From contig CAIYZX010000689.1 in NCBI GenBank assembly GCA_903930745.1, positions 1 to 6,828 on the forward strand: a DNA stretch of 6,828 bases, given 5' to 3'. Numbering within the stretch: position 1 is the first letter of the stretch; each line of letters starts with the position of its first letter. This DNA comes from an uncultured Chloroflexota bacterium. Its GTDB lineage: Bacteria; Chloroflexota; Limnocylindria; Limnocylindrales; CSP1-4. The notes under the pieces were generated by a model. It was not told the origin of the DNA and made no database searches. It saw only the letters and a list, made by a program, of their open reading frames with translations. This document shows positions 1 to 6,828 of this stretch, one piece after another. Made by a program: the position numbers and the translations under genes.

Positions 1-178
1 GAAGGGTTGCGAAGGGCCGCTGGCGCAGGCCGGTATACTGCACCCGCTTGGTCGCCATTCCCGCGGCCCGGCCTTCCCTGATCTCGCTTGACCCTCCCGC
101 GGCGCCCCCGCCGCTGCACCTCTCGCCCCGCCGGCCCGGTGGCCGGCTCCTGGCAGAAACAAGGAACGACGCAGCCTC
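1..178 (+). other. Upstream non-coding leader of mreB
   Basis: No reading frame here looks like a real gene. One frame is open across the region and on into mreB, but it is a composition-driven shadow of mreB. The stretch holds the -10-like TATACT, a C-rich tract, and a GC hairpin at 130-147 with a 7-bp stem (GCCGGCC / GGCCGGC) and a CGGT loop. A purine-rich AAGGA at 161-165, 13 bases before the mreB ATG, is the likely Shine-Dalgarno site, though the spacing is longer than ideal. If transcription starts just after the -10-like box, the mRNA leader would be about 130 bases and would carry the hairpin ahead of the ribosome binding site. Confidence 0.5.
34..39 (+). promoter_or_regulatory. Possible -10 element of the mreBC promoter
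   Basis: The hexamer TATACT matches the sigma-70-type -10 consensus at five of six positions and stands out as an AT-rich island in very GC-rich sequence. It lies about 140 bases before the mreB start. No convincing -35 box sits at 16-18 bases: the nearest TTG-type hexamer is TTGCGA at 7-12, which leaves a 21-base spacer. I see no other promoter candidate between here and mreB, and none in the short mreB-mreC gap, so the two genes are probably co-transcribed from here or from further upstream. This is inference from sequence only. Confidence 0.4.
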
Positions 179-1237
<1,059 letters not shown>

Positions 1238-1245
1238 TCCATCCC

Positions 1246-1271
1246 GCGTCGGCCGGTGACCTGGCCGGCGT
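1246..1271 (+). promoter_or_regulatory. Hairpin between mreB and mreC, next to the mreC RBS
   Basis: The 49-base gap contains an inverted repeat with a 7-bp core stem (CGGCCGG at 1250-1256 against CTGGCCG at 1261-1267, one G-T wobble) and a TGAC tetraloop. Four further outer pairs, two of them wobbles, can extend it to 1246-1271. No T-tract follows, so it is not a standard intrinsic terminator. The mreC Shine-Dalgarno GGAG (1275-1278) starts three bases after the extended stem. It could act as an RNA-processing or stability element, or modulate mreC translation. At this GC content a chance hairpin is also possible. Confidence 0.35.
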
Positions 1272-1286
1272 CCCGGAGCCCGCGCC

Positions 1287-2279
1287 ATGACGACGACCAT
1301 CTCCACGAAGCAGGCCCGCCGGCGTGGCCTCGTGTTCGCCATCCTGGTGGCGATCACGTTCCTCCTGATGGCGTTCTCGTCCAACCCGGCCGTGATGGAG
1401 CTGCAGCGTGGCCTGCAGTTCGCGCTGACGCCCATCCAGGACACGATCTCCTCGGTCGCGCAGAACGCCTCCGACATCGCCGGGGCGCTGGGCGAGATCG
1501 ACCAGCTCCGGACGGAGAACGCCCGCCTGGCCGAGGAGAACGAGCGCCTCACCAACGAGAACACGCGCCTCGAGGCGCTGAAGGCCGAGAACGACCAGCT
1601 GACCGCGCTGCTCCAGCTGCAGGGCGACTTCGACCACGTGACCGTGGCGGTGCGGGTCATCGGGCGCGAGATGCTGGAGACGCGCCGGATCGTGACGATC
1701 GACAAGGGGACCGATGTCGGCCTCGCGATGGGCGACGTGGTGGTGGTCCAGGGCGGCGCGCTGGCCGGGCGGATCACGGACATCGGGTCCAACTTCGCCA
1801 AGGTCACGCTCATCTCCGATGCCTCGTCCACCGTGGTGGGCCAGCTGGCGGTCTCCGGGGAGACGGGCGACATCGTGGGCCAGGCCGGCTCCGTGCTGGT
1901 GATGCGCAACATCGCCGCGGCCGTGGAGATCGCGATCGACGAGGAGGTCTTCACCGCGGGCATCGAGGTGGCGGGCGGCATCCGCTCCCCGTTCCCCAAG
2001 GGCCTGGTCGTTGGGAGCGTGGTGGACGTGGAGCGCGATGCGAACGCGGTGGTCCAGACCGCGTACCTGGCGCCGGCCGCGAACCTGGATTCGTTCGAGG
2101 TGGCGCTGGTGATCACGGACTACGACGGAGGGCTGCCCGCGCCCGACGAGCAGGCCGTCCCGTGCGGCACGGACGGAACGGTGCCCGACGGCGAGGTGCC
2201 CTGCTACACGCCGGCACCCACGGCCAGCCCCACGCCGCGCCCGAAGCCCTCCGCGAGCTCTCCCGCCGCGACGCCGTAG
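1287..2279 (+). CDS. mreC: Rod-shape-determining protein MreC
   Basis: This is a 330-aa bitopic membrane protein that links cytoplasmic MreB to the extracytoplasmic wall synthases and activates PBP2-type transpeptidases. It has a basic N-terminus (RRR, 11-13), one membrane segment at about 14-30, and a coiled coil at about 63-112 with heptad leucines L74, L81, L88, L95 and asparagines N78, N85, N92 in the alternate core position. The paired beta-barrel core of the family spans about 117-277, including TIDKGTDVG (137-145) and FPKGLVVGSV (236-245). The last 50 residues form a low-complexity Pro/Ser/Thr/Ala tail with two cysteines (293 and 306), beyond the usual domain end. The ATG has a GGAG eight bases upstream, and an in-frame membrane anchor follows directly, which fixes the start. 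No mreD follows: the gene ends 67 bases before a convergent gene. Confidence 0.95.
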   Translation: MTTTISTKQARRRGLVFAILVAITFLLMAFSSNPAVMELQRGLQFALTPIQDTISSVAQNASDIAGALGEIDQLRTENARLAEENERLTNENTRLEALKAENDQLTALLQLQGDFDHVTVAVRVIGREMLETRRIVTIDKGTDVGLAMGDVVVVQGGALAGRITDIGSNFAKVTLISDASSTVVGQLAVSGETGDIVGQAGSVLVMRNIAAAVEIAIDEEVFTAGIEVAGGIRSPFPKGLVVGSVVDVERDANAVVQTAYLAPAANLDSFEVALVITDYDGGLPAPDEQAVPCGTDGTVPDGEVPCYTPAPTASPTPRPKPSASSPAATP

Positions 2280-2304
2280 CCCGCGCTGCCCGCCGGCCGT
2301 CTCC

Positions 2305-2318
2305 CCGCCGCGCGGTGG
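2305..2318. terminator. Weak hairpin in the convergent gap (possible bidirectional terminator)
   Basis: The 67-base gap between the mreC stop and the end of the convergent glycosyltransferase gene (2280-2346) contains a small stem CCGCC / GGTGG (one G-T pair) with a GCGC loop. It is the best structure I can see there, but only two T residues follow on the plus strand and there is no T-run on the minus side. It therefore fits an intrinsic terminator poorly. Termination between the two converging units may rely on Rho or on structure alone. Confidence 0.2.
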
Positions 2319-2346
2319 TTGCGCTTGGCCGTGACGCCGGGGTCCG

Positions 2347-5331
2347 CTAGAGCCGCGGGGGTCGCCGGTCCAGGAGGGGCTGTACCGCCGCAAGGAAGGT
2401 CGCCGCCCGGTGGTCGAACGAGTGGCGCGCATGGACCGCGGTTCTCGCCCGTGCCGCCAGCGCCGCTCGCTCCTCCGGCCGGCCCAGGTAGTGGTCCACC
2501 AGCGCCCGCAGCTCCTCCCCGGAGCCGAAGACCGGGATGCCGCCGTCGAACTCCTCCTCGATTCCGGGGATGGCGTCCGAGATGGCGAACCCGCCTGCCG
2601 CCGCAACGTCGTACAGGCGGTTCGAGATGAAGCCCTCGGCGGCCATGTCCGGCCAGGTGTCATTGAGCACGATGTCCGCGGCCCCGTAGTACGAGGCGAG
2701 ATCCTCGTTGCGGACGTGCTCGCCCCGGTGGACGCCCCGCCGGAGCGAGCCCTTGGGGTACCCGGTCCCGTACACGGAGAGGTCGTACCCGGCGCTGTCC
2801 AGCTCGGCCACCACCGTTCGGCGGACACCCCGGGAGTTGGCGATGAAGAGCAGACGGTGCCGCGGTCCACCGGCCCTGGGCTGCATGCGGCGGGTGTCGG
2901 TGGCCTGGTGCAGCGGGATGGCCGGCACGCCGCGCGCCCGCAGTCGCTCGGCGAAGCCGTCGGAGGCGGCAAAGACCACGTCCTGCGGGCCAACCAGTGC
3001 GTCGTCCACCTTCTCAGGGTGGCTCACCACCCAGAGCGCGTTCACCTGGCCGCTGCGCGGGCGGCGAGGCGTGATGCCGAACACCTGGACGGCCACGTCC
3101 GCGCGCTCCGCCCCCCAGGCCTCCCAGTCGTCCCGGAGCCGGAGGCGGGCAACCATGCCCTGCCGGTGCAGCGCCCCCTGGAAGGCGCGCCCGAAGTGGT
3201 AGTCCCCCCACTGGGGGGCCTTGGGCCAGGAACGGGGCTCGATCGCGATCTCCACGTGGCGGGCGCCGGCCCAGTCGCCCAGCATGGCCTGGATCTCGCG
3301 CGCTCTGCGCGCATACGTGTGGCGCTCCAGCGTGAGATCCGTGAGCCTGCGCTGGAGCTCGGCGCGACCTCCCGGGTCGTCCAGCCAGCGCGCCACCAGT
3401 GCCAACCGCTCGTCCTCGCCCTCCGCGGCGGGCAGGAGGCCATCGAAGAGCTCGTCCGCGCCGGCCACGTTGTCGGTCACCACGAGGGCACCGGAGGCGA
3501 GCGCGTCGAAGACACGGGAGTTGACCGCACCGTACGGCATGGTGGGTCCCGCCGTGTCGTCCAGCACGATGGTCGTGGAGGCATAGACGTCCGGCAGGTC
3601 GTCGTAGGCAGCCGAGCCACGTGCGATTCCAGCCATCTCCGGCACCGCGTCCCATCCCCGCCCGTACACGGACACGGCCCGCCCGGCGTCGCGGAGCCGC
3701 GGCAGCAGGTGCTCCACGCCGCGCGCCTGTCCCCACCGGTTGGTGGTGGTGGTCACGTCAACCACGCGATCCGCCTGTCGGTTCCCGTGTCCGAAGCGGT
3801 CCGGGTTGGTCGCCAGCGGCAGCAGACGCGCCACGTGGACGCTGCGCTGGTCGATCAGCTCCTTGGAGCGGCTGCTTGACGCGAGGACCAGGTCGTAGTC
3901 GTCAAACCAGTCGTGACCCAGCCACCGGTCCGTCCAGTTCCGGACCCACGCCACCGTCACGATGCCCGCGGGAATGCGCCGGACATCGAAGGCGTCCAGC
4001 AGCGAGATGATCACGTCGATGGTGGGATCCGGCCGGTACCAGTGATCCTGCCAGCGCTCCAGGTAGGAGATCCGCCAGCCCAGGCCCTCAAGCGCGGTGC
4101 CCAGCTCGCGCGCCGTGTAGTAGTCGCCCCAGCCCGCGGAAGCGTCGTCCCTGGTCAGCGTGATGCCCACGTGCAGCGCGGTGGTGGACCACCGGCGACC
4201 ATTGGCGAGCCGGTCCAGGAAGACCTCGCGGTAGAGGCGCGGCCCCCACAGGTCGTGGAAGTGCCGCCAGTTCGCCAGCTGGCGTGCCGCCCGGGCCGGC
4301 CCGTGCTCGGCTGCCTGGGTGGCGGACTCGTGGTGCCACCAGGTGGCCTGCGGCTCGTACCAGGTGACCTGGCCCTGCGAGCGAAGACGCACGCACAGGT
4401 CCACGTCCTCCGCGCCGTAGTTGTAGCCGGTCTCGAACCCGCCCACGGCGTCGTAGGAGGTTCGCCGGACGAGGAGGCAGGCCGCAGTCACGCCGGGCAC
4501 GGTGGTCGCGGTGGAGGCCGCTGGGCCAAGCGGGTCCTCGCCGCCACCCAGGTTGCGCGCCACCAGGCGTCCAGCATCCATCCGGAAGTCGATGCCACGG
4601 TGCTGGAGGGAGAGATCCACGTGACTGTGGAGCGGGCCGCGCCTGGGGCCGTCGCGCCGGGGGTAGATGAGCCGGGCGCCAACCGCCGCCGTGCTGGCAT
4701 CCGAGAGCAGGCGGTCCACCATGTGGCCCAGCACGTGCACGCCGGCAGGCTCGATGTCGTTGTTGAGCAGCAGCAGCAGCTCGCCGGACGACGCCGCCAC
4801 GCCCTGGTTGTTGGCGACGGAGAAGCTCGCGTTCTCCTGGTTGCGCACGAGCCGCACGGGGAAGCGGGCATCCAGGCCCTCGAGGTAGGCGAGGGTCCCG
4901 TCCGTGGACGCGTTGTCCACGACGACCAGCTCAAGGTCCCGGTAGGCCAGCCGCTCCAAGGCGGGCAGCAGGCGCTGGAGATGGCCAAGGCCGTTGCGAG
5001 TGGGGATGACGATGCTGACCACGGGGCCGCCGGTCCGCTCCGACGCGGTGAGCACGCCCGCGAGACGCTCTCGCATCTCCCGCTCCTGCTCCGCGGTGGC
5101 ACGGAGGACCTTGGTGGGCTGTGGACGTCGTCCCAGGATCGCTCCACCTGCGAGCCGCAGGCCCTGGAGGCCCACGCGGCCGATGCGTCGGACGATGCGG
5201 TAGCCAAACCTCGCCACGCGCAGTACGGGGTGGCGAGGGGCGATCGCCGGCTGGGCGATGGCGCCGCGACGCTGCAGGACAGGGCCGGTCTCCACCTCCC
5301 GCGTCGTCCGATCGCTGGACTCGTCGCTCAC
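2347..5331 (-). CDS. Large multidomain glycosyltransferase: GT2 plus two tandem GT-B (CgeB-like) modules
   Basis: This is a 994-aa predicted cytoplasmic or membrane-associated enzyme for surface-glycan assembly. Residues 34-70 form a basic, amphipathic stretch (VARFGYRIVRRIGR) that could touch the membrane. Residues 104-335 are a GT-A fold of family GT2: VSIVIPTRNG (105-114), VVVDNASTDGT (136-146), the metal-site equivalent NNDIEP (190-195), GAEDVDLCVRLR (306-317) with the acidic ED pair, and WWHHESAT (331-338), as in rhamnosyltransferase-like GT2 enzymes. Residues 386-685 and 691-985 are two GT-B-like modules resembling the CgeB / Glyco_trans_1_2 group, each ending in an R-x-[FY]-D-x2-A-x-G donor-site motif. 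The GTG start at 5331 is chosen because GGAGAG lies six bases before it and because starts further upstream would run into the preceding gene. The next ATG (residue 86) would remove the basic stretch. Donor and acceptor sugars cannot be told from sequence. Confidence 0.88.
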   Translation of the reverse strand: MSDESSDRTTREVETGPVLQRRGAIAQPAIAPRHPVLRVARFGYRIVRRIGRVGLQGLRLAGGAILGRRPQPTKVLRATAEQEREMRERLAGVLTASERTGGPVVSIVIPTRNGLGHLQRLLPALERLAYRDLELVVVDNASTDGTLAYLEGLDARFPVRLVRNQENASFSVANNQGVAASSGELLLLLNNDIEPAGVHVLGHMVDRLLSDASTAAVGARLIYPRRDGPRRGPLHSHVDLSLQHRGIDFRMDAGRLVARNLGGGEDPLGPAASTATTVPGVTAACLLVRRTSYDAVGGFETGYNYGAEDVDLCVRLRSQGQVTWYEPQATWWHHESATQAAEHGPARAARQLANWRHFHDLWGPRLYREVFLDRLANGRRWSTTALHVGITLTRDDASAGWGDYYTARELGTALEGLGWRISYLERWQDHWYRPDPTIDVIISLLDAFDVRRIPAGIVTVAWVRNWTDRWLGHDWFDDYDLVLASSSRSKELIDQRSVHVARLLPLATNPDRFGHGNRQADRVVDVTTTTNRWGQARGVEHLLPRLRDAGRAVSVYGRGWDAVPEMAGIARGSAAYDDLPDVYASTTIVLDDTAGPTMPYGAVNSRVFDALASGALVVTDNVAGADELFDGLLPAAEGEDERLALVARWLDDPGGRAELQRRLTDLTLERHTYARRAREIQAMLGDWAGARHVEIAIEPRSWPKAPQWGDYHFGRAFQGALHRQGMVARLRLRDDWEAWGAERADVAVQVFGITPRRPRSGQVNALWVVSHPEKVDDALVGPQDVVFAASDGFAERLRARGVPAIPLHQATDTRRMQPRAGGPRHRLLFIANSRGVRRTVVAELDSAGYDLSVYGTGYPKGSLRRGVHRGEHVRNEDLASYYGAADIVLNDTWPDMAAEGFISNRLYDVAAAGGFAISDAIPGIEEEFDGGIPVFGSGEELRALVDHYLGRPEERAALAARARTAVHARHSFDHRAATFLAAVQPLLDRRPPRL
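2377..3261 (-). repeat. Second copy of the duplicated GT-B module (protein-level repeat)
   Basis: This segment encodes residues 691-985. It parallels the first copy: HVEI (692-695), WGDYHFGRAF (708-717), LWVVSH (766-771), IPLHQATDTRRM (805-816), SVYGTGY (852-858), IVLNDT (887-892), NRLYDVAAAGGFAISDA (904-920) and IEEEFDG (924-930). The offset between the copies stays within 298-307 residues, as expected for a tandem duplication with small indels. The donor-side R-x-[FY]-D-x2-A-x-G motif is kept in both copies, so neither looks obviously dead. Confidence 0.7.
3277..4176 (-). repeat. First copy of the duplicated GT-B module (protein-level repeat)
   Basis: This segment encodes residues 386-685 of the large glycosyltransferase. 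Landmarks are HVGI (387-390), WGDYYTAREL (401-410), AWVRNW (461-466), LPLATNPDRF (504-513), SVYGRGW (554-560), IVLDDT (588-593), NSRVFDALASGALVVTDN (604-621) and ADELFDG (625-631). Matching landmarks recur in the same order about 300 residues later. The similarity is at protein level; I see no long identical DNA stretch between the copies, so the duplication is old. Confidence 0.7.
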
Positions 5332-5426
5332 TCCGGGCTCTCCACGCTTGGCGATCGGCGGGCGCAGGGCGTCCTCTGGACATCCGATCGCGGGGTGCCC
5401 AGAGTGTACCGACGGTGCGGGTGCGG
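5332..5426 (-). other. Gap between the two glycosyltransferase genes
   Basis: This 95-base spacer separates the TAG of the 424-aa enzyme from the GTG of the 994-aa enzyme. The 994-aa reading frame happens to stay open through it and into the upstream gene, but no plausible earlier start with a ribosome binding site is visible. It contains a TACACT hexamer (minus strand, 5408-5403) that resembles a -10 box without a recognisable -35. The larger gene may therefore be expressed from the upstream operon, from a weak internal promoter, or both. Confidence 0.45.
5338..5343 (-). promoter_or_regulatory. Shine-Dalgarno site deciding the GTG start of the large glycosyltransferase
   Basis: On the minus strand GGAGAG is followed by six bases and then GTG at 5331. 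This is the only well-placed purine-rich motif I see in the 95-base gap after the upstream gene stops. It supports GTG over the much longer open frame, which extends upstream to 5817 through the neighbouring coding region. Confidence 0.6.
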
Positions 5427-6701
5427 CTAGCCGGTCCTCATCGCCCGGGTCTGCCCGGCTGGGCTCCCGGCCAGGCGGCCCGCCCGCTCCAGGGCCAGGG
5501 AGGCCGCGGCATGCGGCCAGGCAACCAGGAGACCAAGGGTGGTCCGGAGCACCCGCCCCGAGCCCCCGTCCGCGAGCAGCGCCACGCCCGGGTTGCGCAG
5601 GATCCACGAAGCCGGCAGGCCCCGCCGGCCGGCGTCCCTCGCGGGGCGCGACGCCGCCAGCAGGTCCGCGAACGCCGGCCGCGCATCCACGGGCAGCCGG
5701 TTCCACAGGCCGATGCCCGGTCGCACGAGCCGGTCGCCCACCGCGCGCGTGTCCGCCACCACGTCCGGCGGAAGCGCCCGAAGGAACGCGGCGAGCGCCG
5801 TCACGATCTGCCGGCACTCCGGGTCACGCCGGACCAGGGCGGCTGTGAACATGCCCGCCACATCGGCCCGGACGACGCGCTCCAGGTAGAACACGTCCAG
5901 CGCATGCCGCGCCGCCGGCGGCAGGCCCGCCGCCTGGGCCGCATCGGCCAGCGCAGCCGCCACCTCGCGCCAGCCCTTCTCCGCCATCGAGATTCCGGCA
6001 ACCGCGAGCCGGGCAGACCGCTGGCGTTCCGCGGTGATCGTGGAGAACTCGTTGCCGGGGCTGGGCCTGCGGTACTCGTACACATCGTCCGCGATCACAA
6101 GCACATCGCCGCCGGCGCGGATCGTTGCCCGGCAGACCCAGGGCCCGTCGCCCATCATCCGGCCCTCGAACCGGAGACCCTCCGCCAGGGAGCGGTGATA
6201 CAGCTTTCCGGGCGGCCCCTGGTTGTTGAGCAGCCCGGGGTGGGTCAGGACGGACTTGCGCCCGGGCGCCCGCAGGTGCGGGTGCAGGTGCGCCCCCACG
6301 CGCCAGCGGGACCTGCCATCCGTTGCCACCTGCTGTCCGCGGACCATGCGGACGCCGGGGAGCCGGGACCCCGCGACCAGTGCCTCCAGCCCTCCGGGCA
6401 GCATGCGGTCATCCGCGTCCACGAAGGCCAGCCATTCGCCGCGCGCCTCGTCCAGCGCCCGATTGCGCGCCGCCGAGACGCCCGCGTTCTGCGCCTGCAC
6501 CAGCAGCCGGACGCGCGGATCGCCCGCGGCCAGCTCGGCCACGACCTCGGACGTCGCATCCGTGGATCCGTCGTCCACCACGAGACACTCGAGATCAACA
6601 CGGGCGTCCAAGACAGAGGCCACGGCAACGCGGATGGACCCGACGGCGTTGTACGCCGCGATGATGACCGAGAGATACGGTGAGTCGCCCGCCGGAGTCA
6701 T
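5427..6701 (-). CDS. Family 2 glycosyltransferase with an uncharacterised C-terminal half
   Basis: This is a 424-aa protein with an N-terminal GT-A fold of family GT2: LSVIIAAYNAVGSI (10-23), VVDDGSTDAT (41-50), NAGVSAARNRALDEARGEW (72-90) and the metal-binding AFVDADDRM (92-100, DADD at 95-98). GKLYHRSLAEGLRF (165-178) and GDGPWVCRA (184-192) occupy the acceptor/catalytic-base region where many GT2 enzymes have a GED or GDQPW-type motif. Residues from about 225 to 424 are predicted mainly helical and do not match anything I recognise. The last 40 residues contain a hydrophobic stretch (LGLLVAWPHAAASLAL, 389-404) that might contact the membrane. The ATG at 6701 overlaps the stop of the upstream gene in ATGA, so translation is probably coupled; no strong Shine-Dalgarno is visible. 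It probably transfers a sugar to a surface polymer or lipid carrier, substrate unknown. Confidence 0.92.
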   Translation of the reverse strand: MTPAGDSPYLSVIIAAYNAVGSIRVAVASVLDARVDLECLVVDDGSTDATSEVVAELAAGDPRVRLLVQAQNAGVSAARNRALDEARGEWLAFVDADDRMLPGGLEALVAGSRLPGVRMVRGQQVATDGRSRWRVGAHLHPHLRAPGRKSVLTHPGLLNNQGPPGKLYHRSLAEGLRFEGRMMGDGPWVCRATIRAGGDVLVIADDVYEYRRPSPGNEFSTITAERQRSARLAVAGISMAEKGWREVAAALADAAQAAGLPPAARHALDVFYLERVVRADVAGMFTAALVRRDPECRQIVTALAAFLRALPPDVVADTRAVGDRLVRPGIGLWNRLPVDARPAFADLLAASRPARDAGRRGLPASWILRNPGVALLADGGSGRVLRTTLGLLVAWPHAAASLALERAGRLAGSPAGQTRAMRTG

Positions 6702-6828
6702 GCCTGGTCTGCTGCCGCCGTATCTCCCACCGGGGCGTCGTTGGGCCGGTATGGCCAGCCGTGTGCCAGGATCCTCCCGGCGAGCCGCGCATGCCGTGCA
6801 TCGAACGCCGCCCGGTCCGCCTCCGGCA
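6698..6828 (-). CDS. C-terminal end of an unidentified upstream gene (partial)
   Basis: The last 42 codons and a TGA stop of a gene that starts beyond the right edge. The readable tail runs ADRAAFDARHARLAGRILAH and then GWPYRPNDAPVGD before a short Ala-rich end. The TGA overlaps the next start codon (ATGA), the arrangement expected of a real operon partner, and codon use matches the neighbours. The start is not in the window, so size and family are unknown. By context it could be another glycan-assembly gene, but the fragment shows no diagnostic motif. Confidence 0.6.
   Translation of the reverse strand, partial: PEADRAAFDARHARLAGRILAHGWPYRPNDAPVGDTAAADQA

Noticed and set aside
3204..3218. 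Perfect hairpin of six C, three bases, six G.
   Set aside because: It falls inside the codons for APQWGD at the start of the second GT-B module and is explained by G/C-ending codon choice; no T-tract follows on either strand.
3738..3753. GGT-type trinucleotide run.
   Set aside because: It encodes the run of threonines at residues 527-530 of the large glycosyltransferase through ACC codons.
4766..4780. AGC repeated five times.
   Set aside because: On the minus strand it is a run of Leu CTG codons forming the hydrophobic strand before the NND motif of the GT2 domain, so it is a coding effect rather than a microsatellite.
5403..5408. TACACT on the minus strand as an internal promoter for the large glycosyltransferase.
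   Set aside because: It resembles a -10 box but has no -35-like sequence at suitable spacing; kept only as a remark in the gap entry.
2410..5430. Long plus-strand open frames (489 and 505 codons, same frame) opposite the large glycosyltransferase gene.
   Set aside because: The frame is exactly codon-aligned with the minus-strand gene, so a stop can arise only opposite a TTA, CTA or TCA codon. These are very rare in such GC-rich coding DNA, and the single break at 3877-3879 is a Ser TCA. The translation has no recognisable domain.
5121..6683. 520-codon plus-strand open frame opposite the smaller glycosyltransferase.
   Set aside because: The same codon-aligned antisense artefact: it ends opposite the Ser TCA codon at residue 7 of the real gene. 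Its product is compositionally biased and matches no family.

Overview
This is a GC-rich bacterial window (roughly 70 % G+C by eye) with two gene blocks that converge head to head near position 2,300. The MreB and MreC sequences, the strong GC bias at third codon positions and the Pro/Ser/Thr-rich MreC tail would fit a high-GC Chloroflexota lineage (Limnocylindria-like) or, less likely, an Actinomycetota relative. That placement is inference from remembered family sequences, not from a search.

Left block, plus strand. A leader of about 178 bases holds a TATACT -10-like element and a GC-rich hairpin. It is followed by mreB (179-1237) and mreC (1287-2279), separated by 49 bases that hold a second strong hairpin directly before the mreC ribosome binding site. 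These encode the actin-like filament and the membrane-anchored scaffold of the elongasome, which guides lateral peptidoglycan synthesis. The usual third gene, mreD, and the usual followers (pbp2/mrdA, rodA) do not follow mreC. The next gene is on the opposite strand.

Right block, minus strand, transcribed from the right edge toward mreC. It starts with the last 42 codons of an unidentified gene that enters from beyond the window. Its stop overlaps the start of a 424-aa family-2 glycosyltransferase (5427-6701) in an ATGA junction. After a 95-base gap comes a 994-aa multidomain glycosyltransferase (2347-5331, GTG start). The large protein is a GT2 domain followed by two tandem GT-B-like (CgeB / group-1 type) modules that align with each other along their length, so it looks like an internal duplication. 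Together these genes look like part of a surface-glycan or secondary cell-wall-polymer locus. The polymer cannot be identified from the window.

The most notable items are the GT2 + GT-B + GT-B architecture, the mreBC pair without mreD beside a glycan locus, and the uncharacterised C-terminal half of the smaller glycosyltransferase. I found no tRNA, rRNA, CRISPR array, transposase or other mobile-element signature. Long open frames antisense to the glycosyltransferase genes are codon-composition artefacts (see the rejected list).
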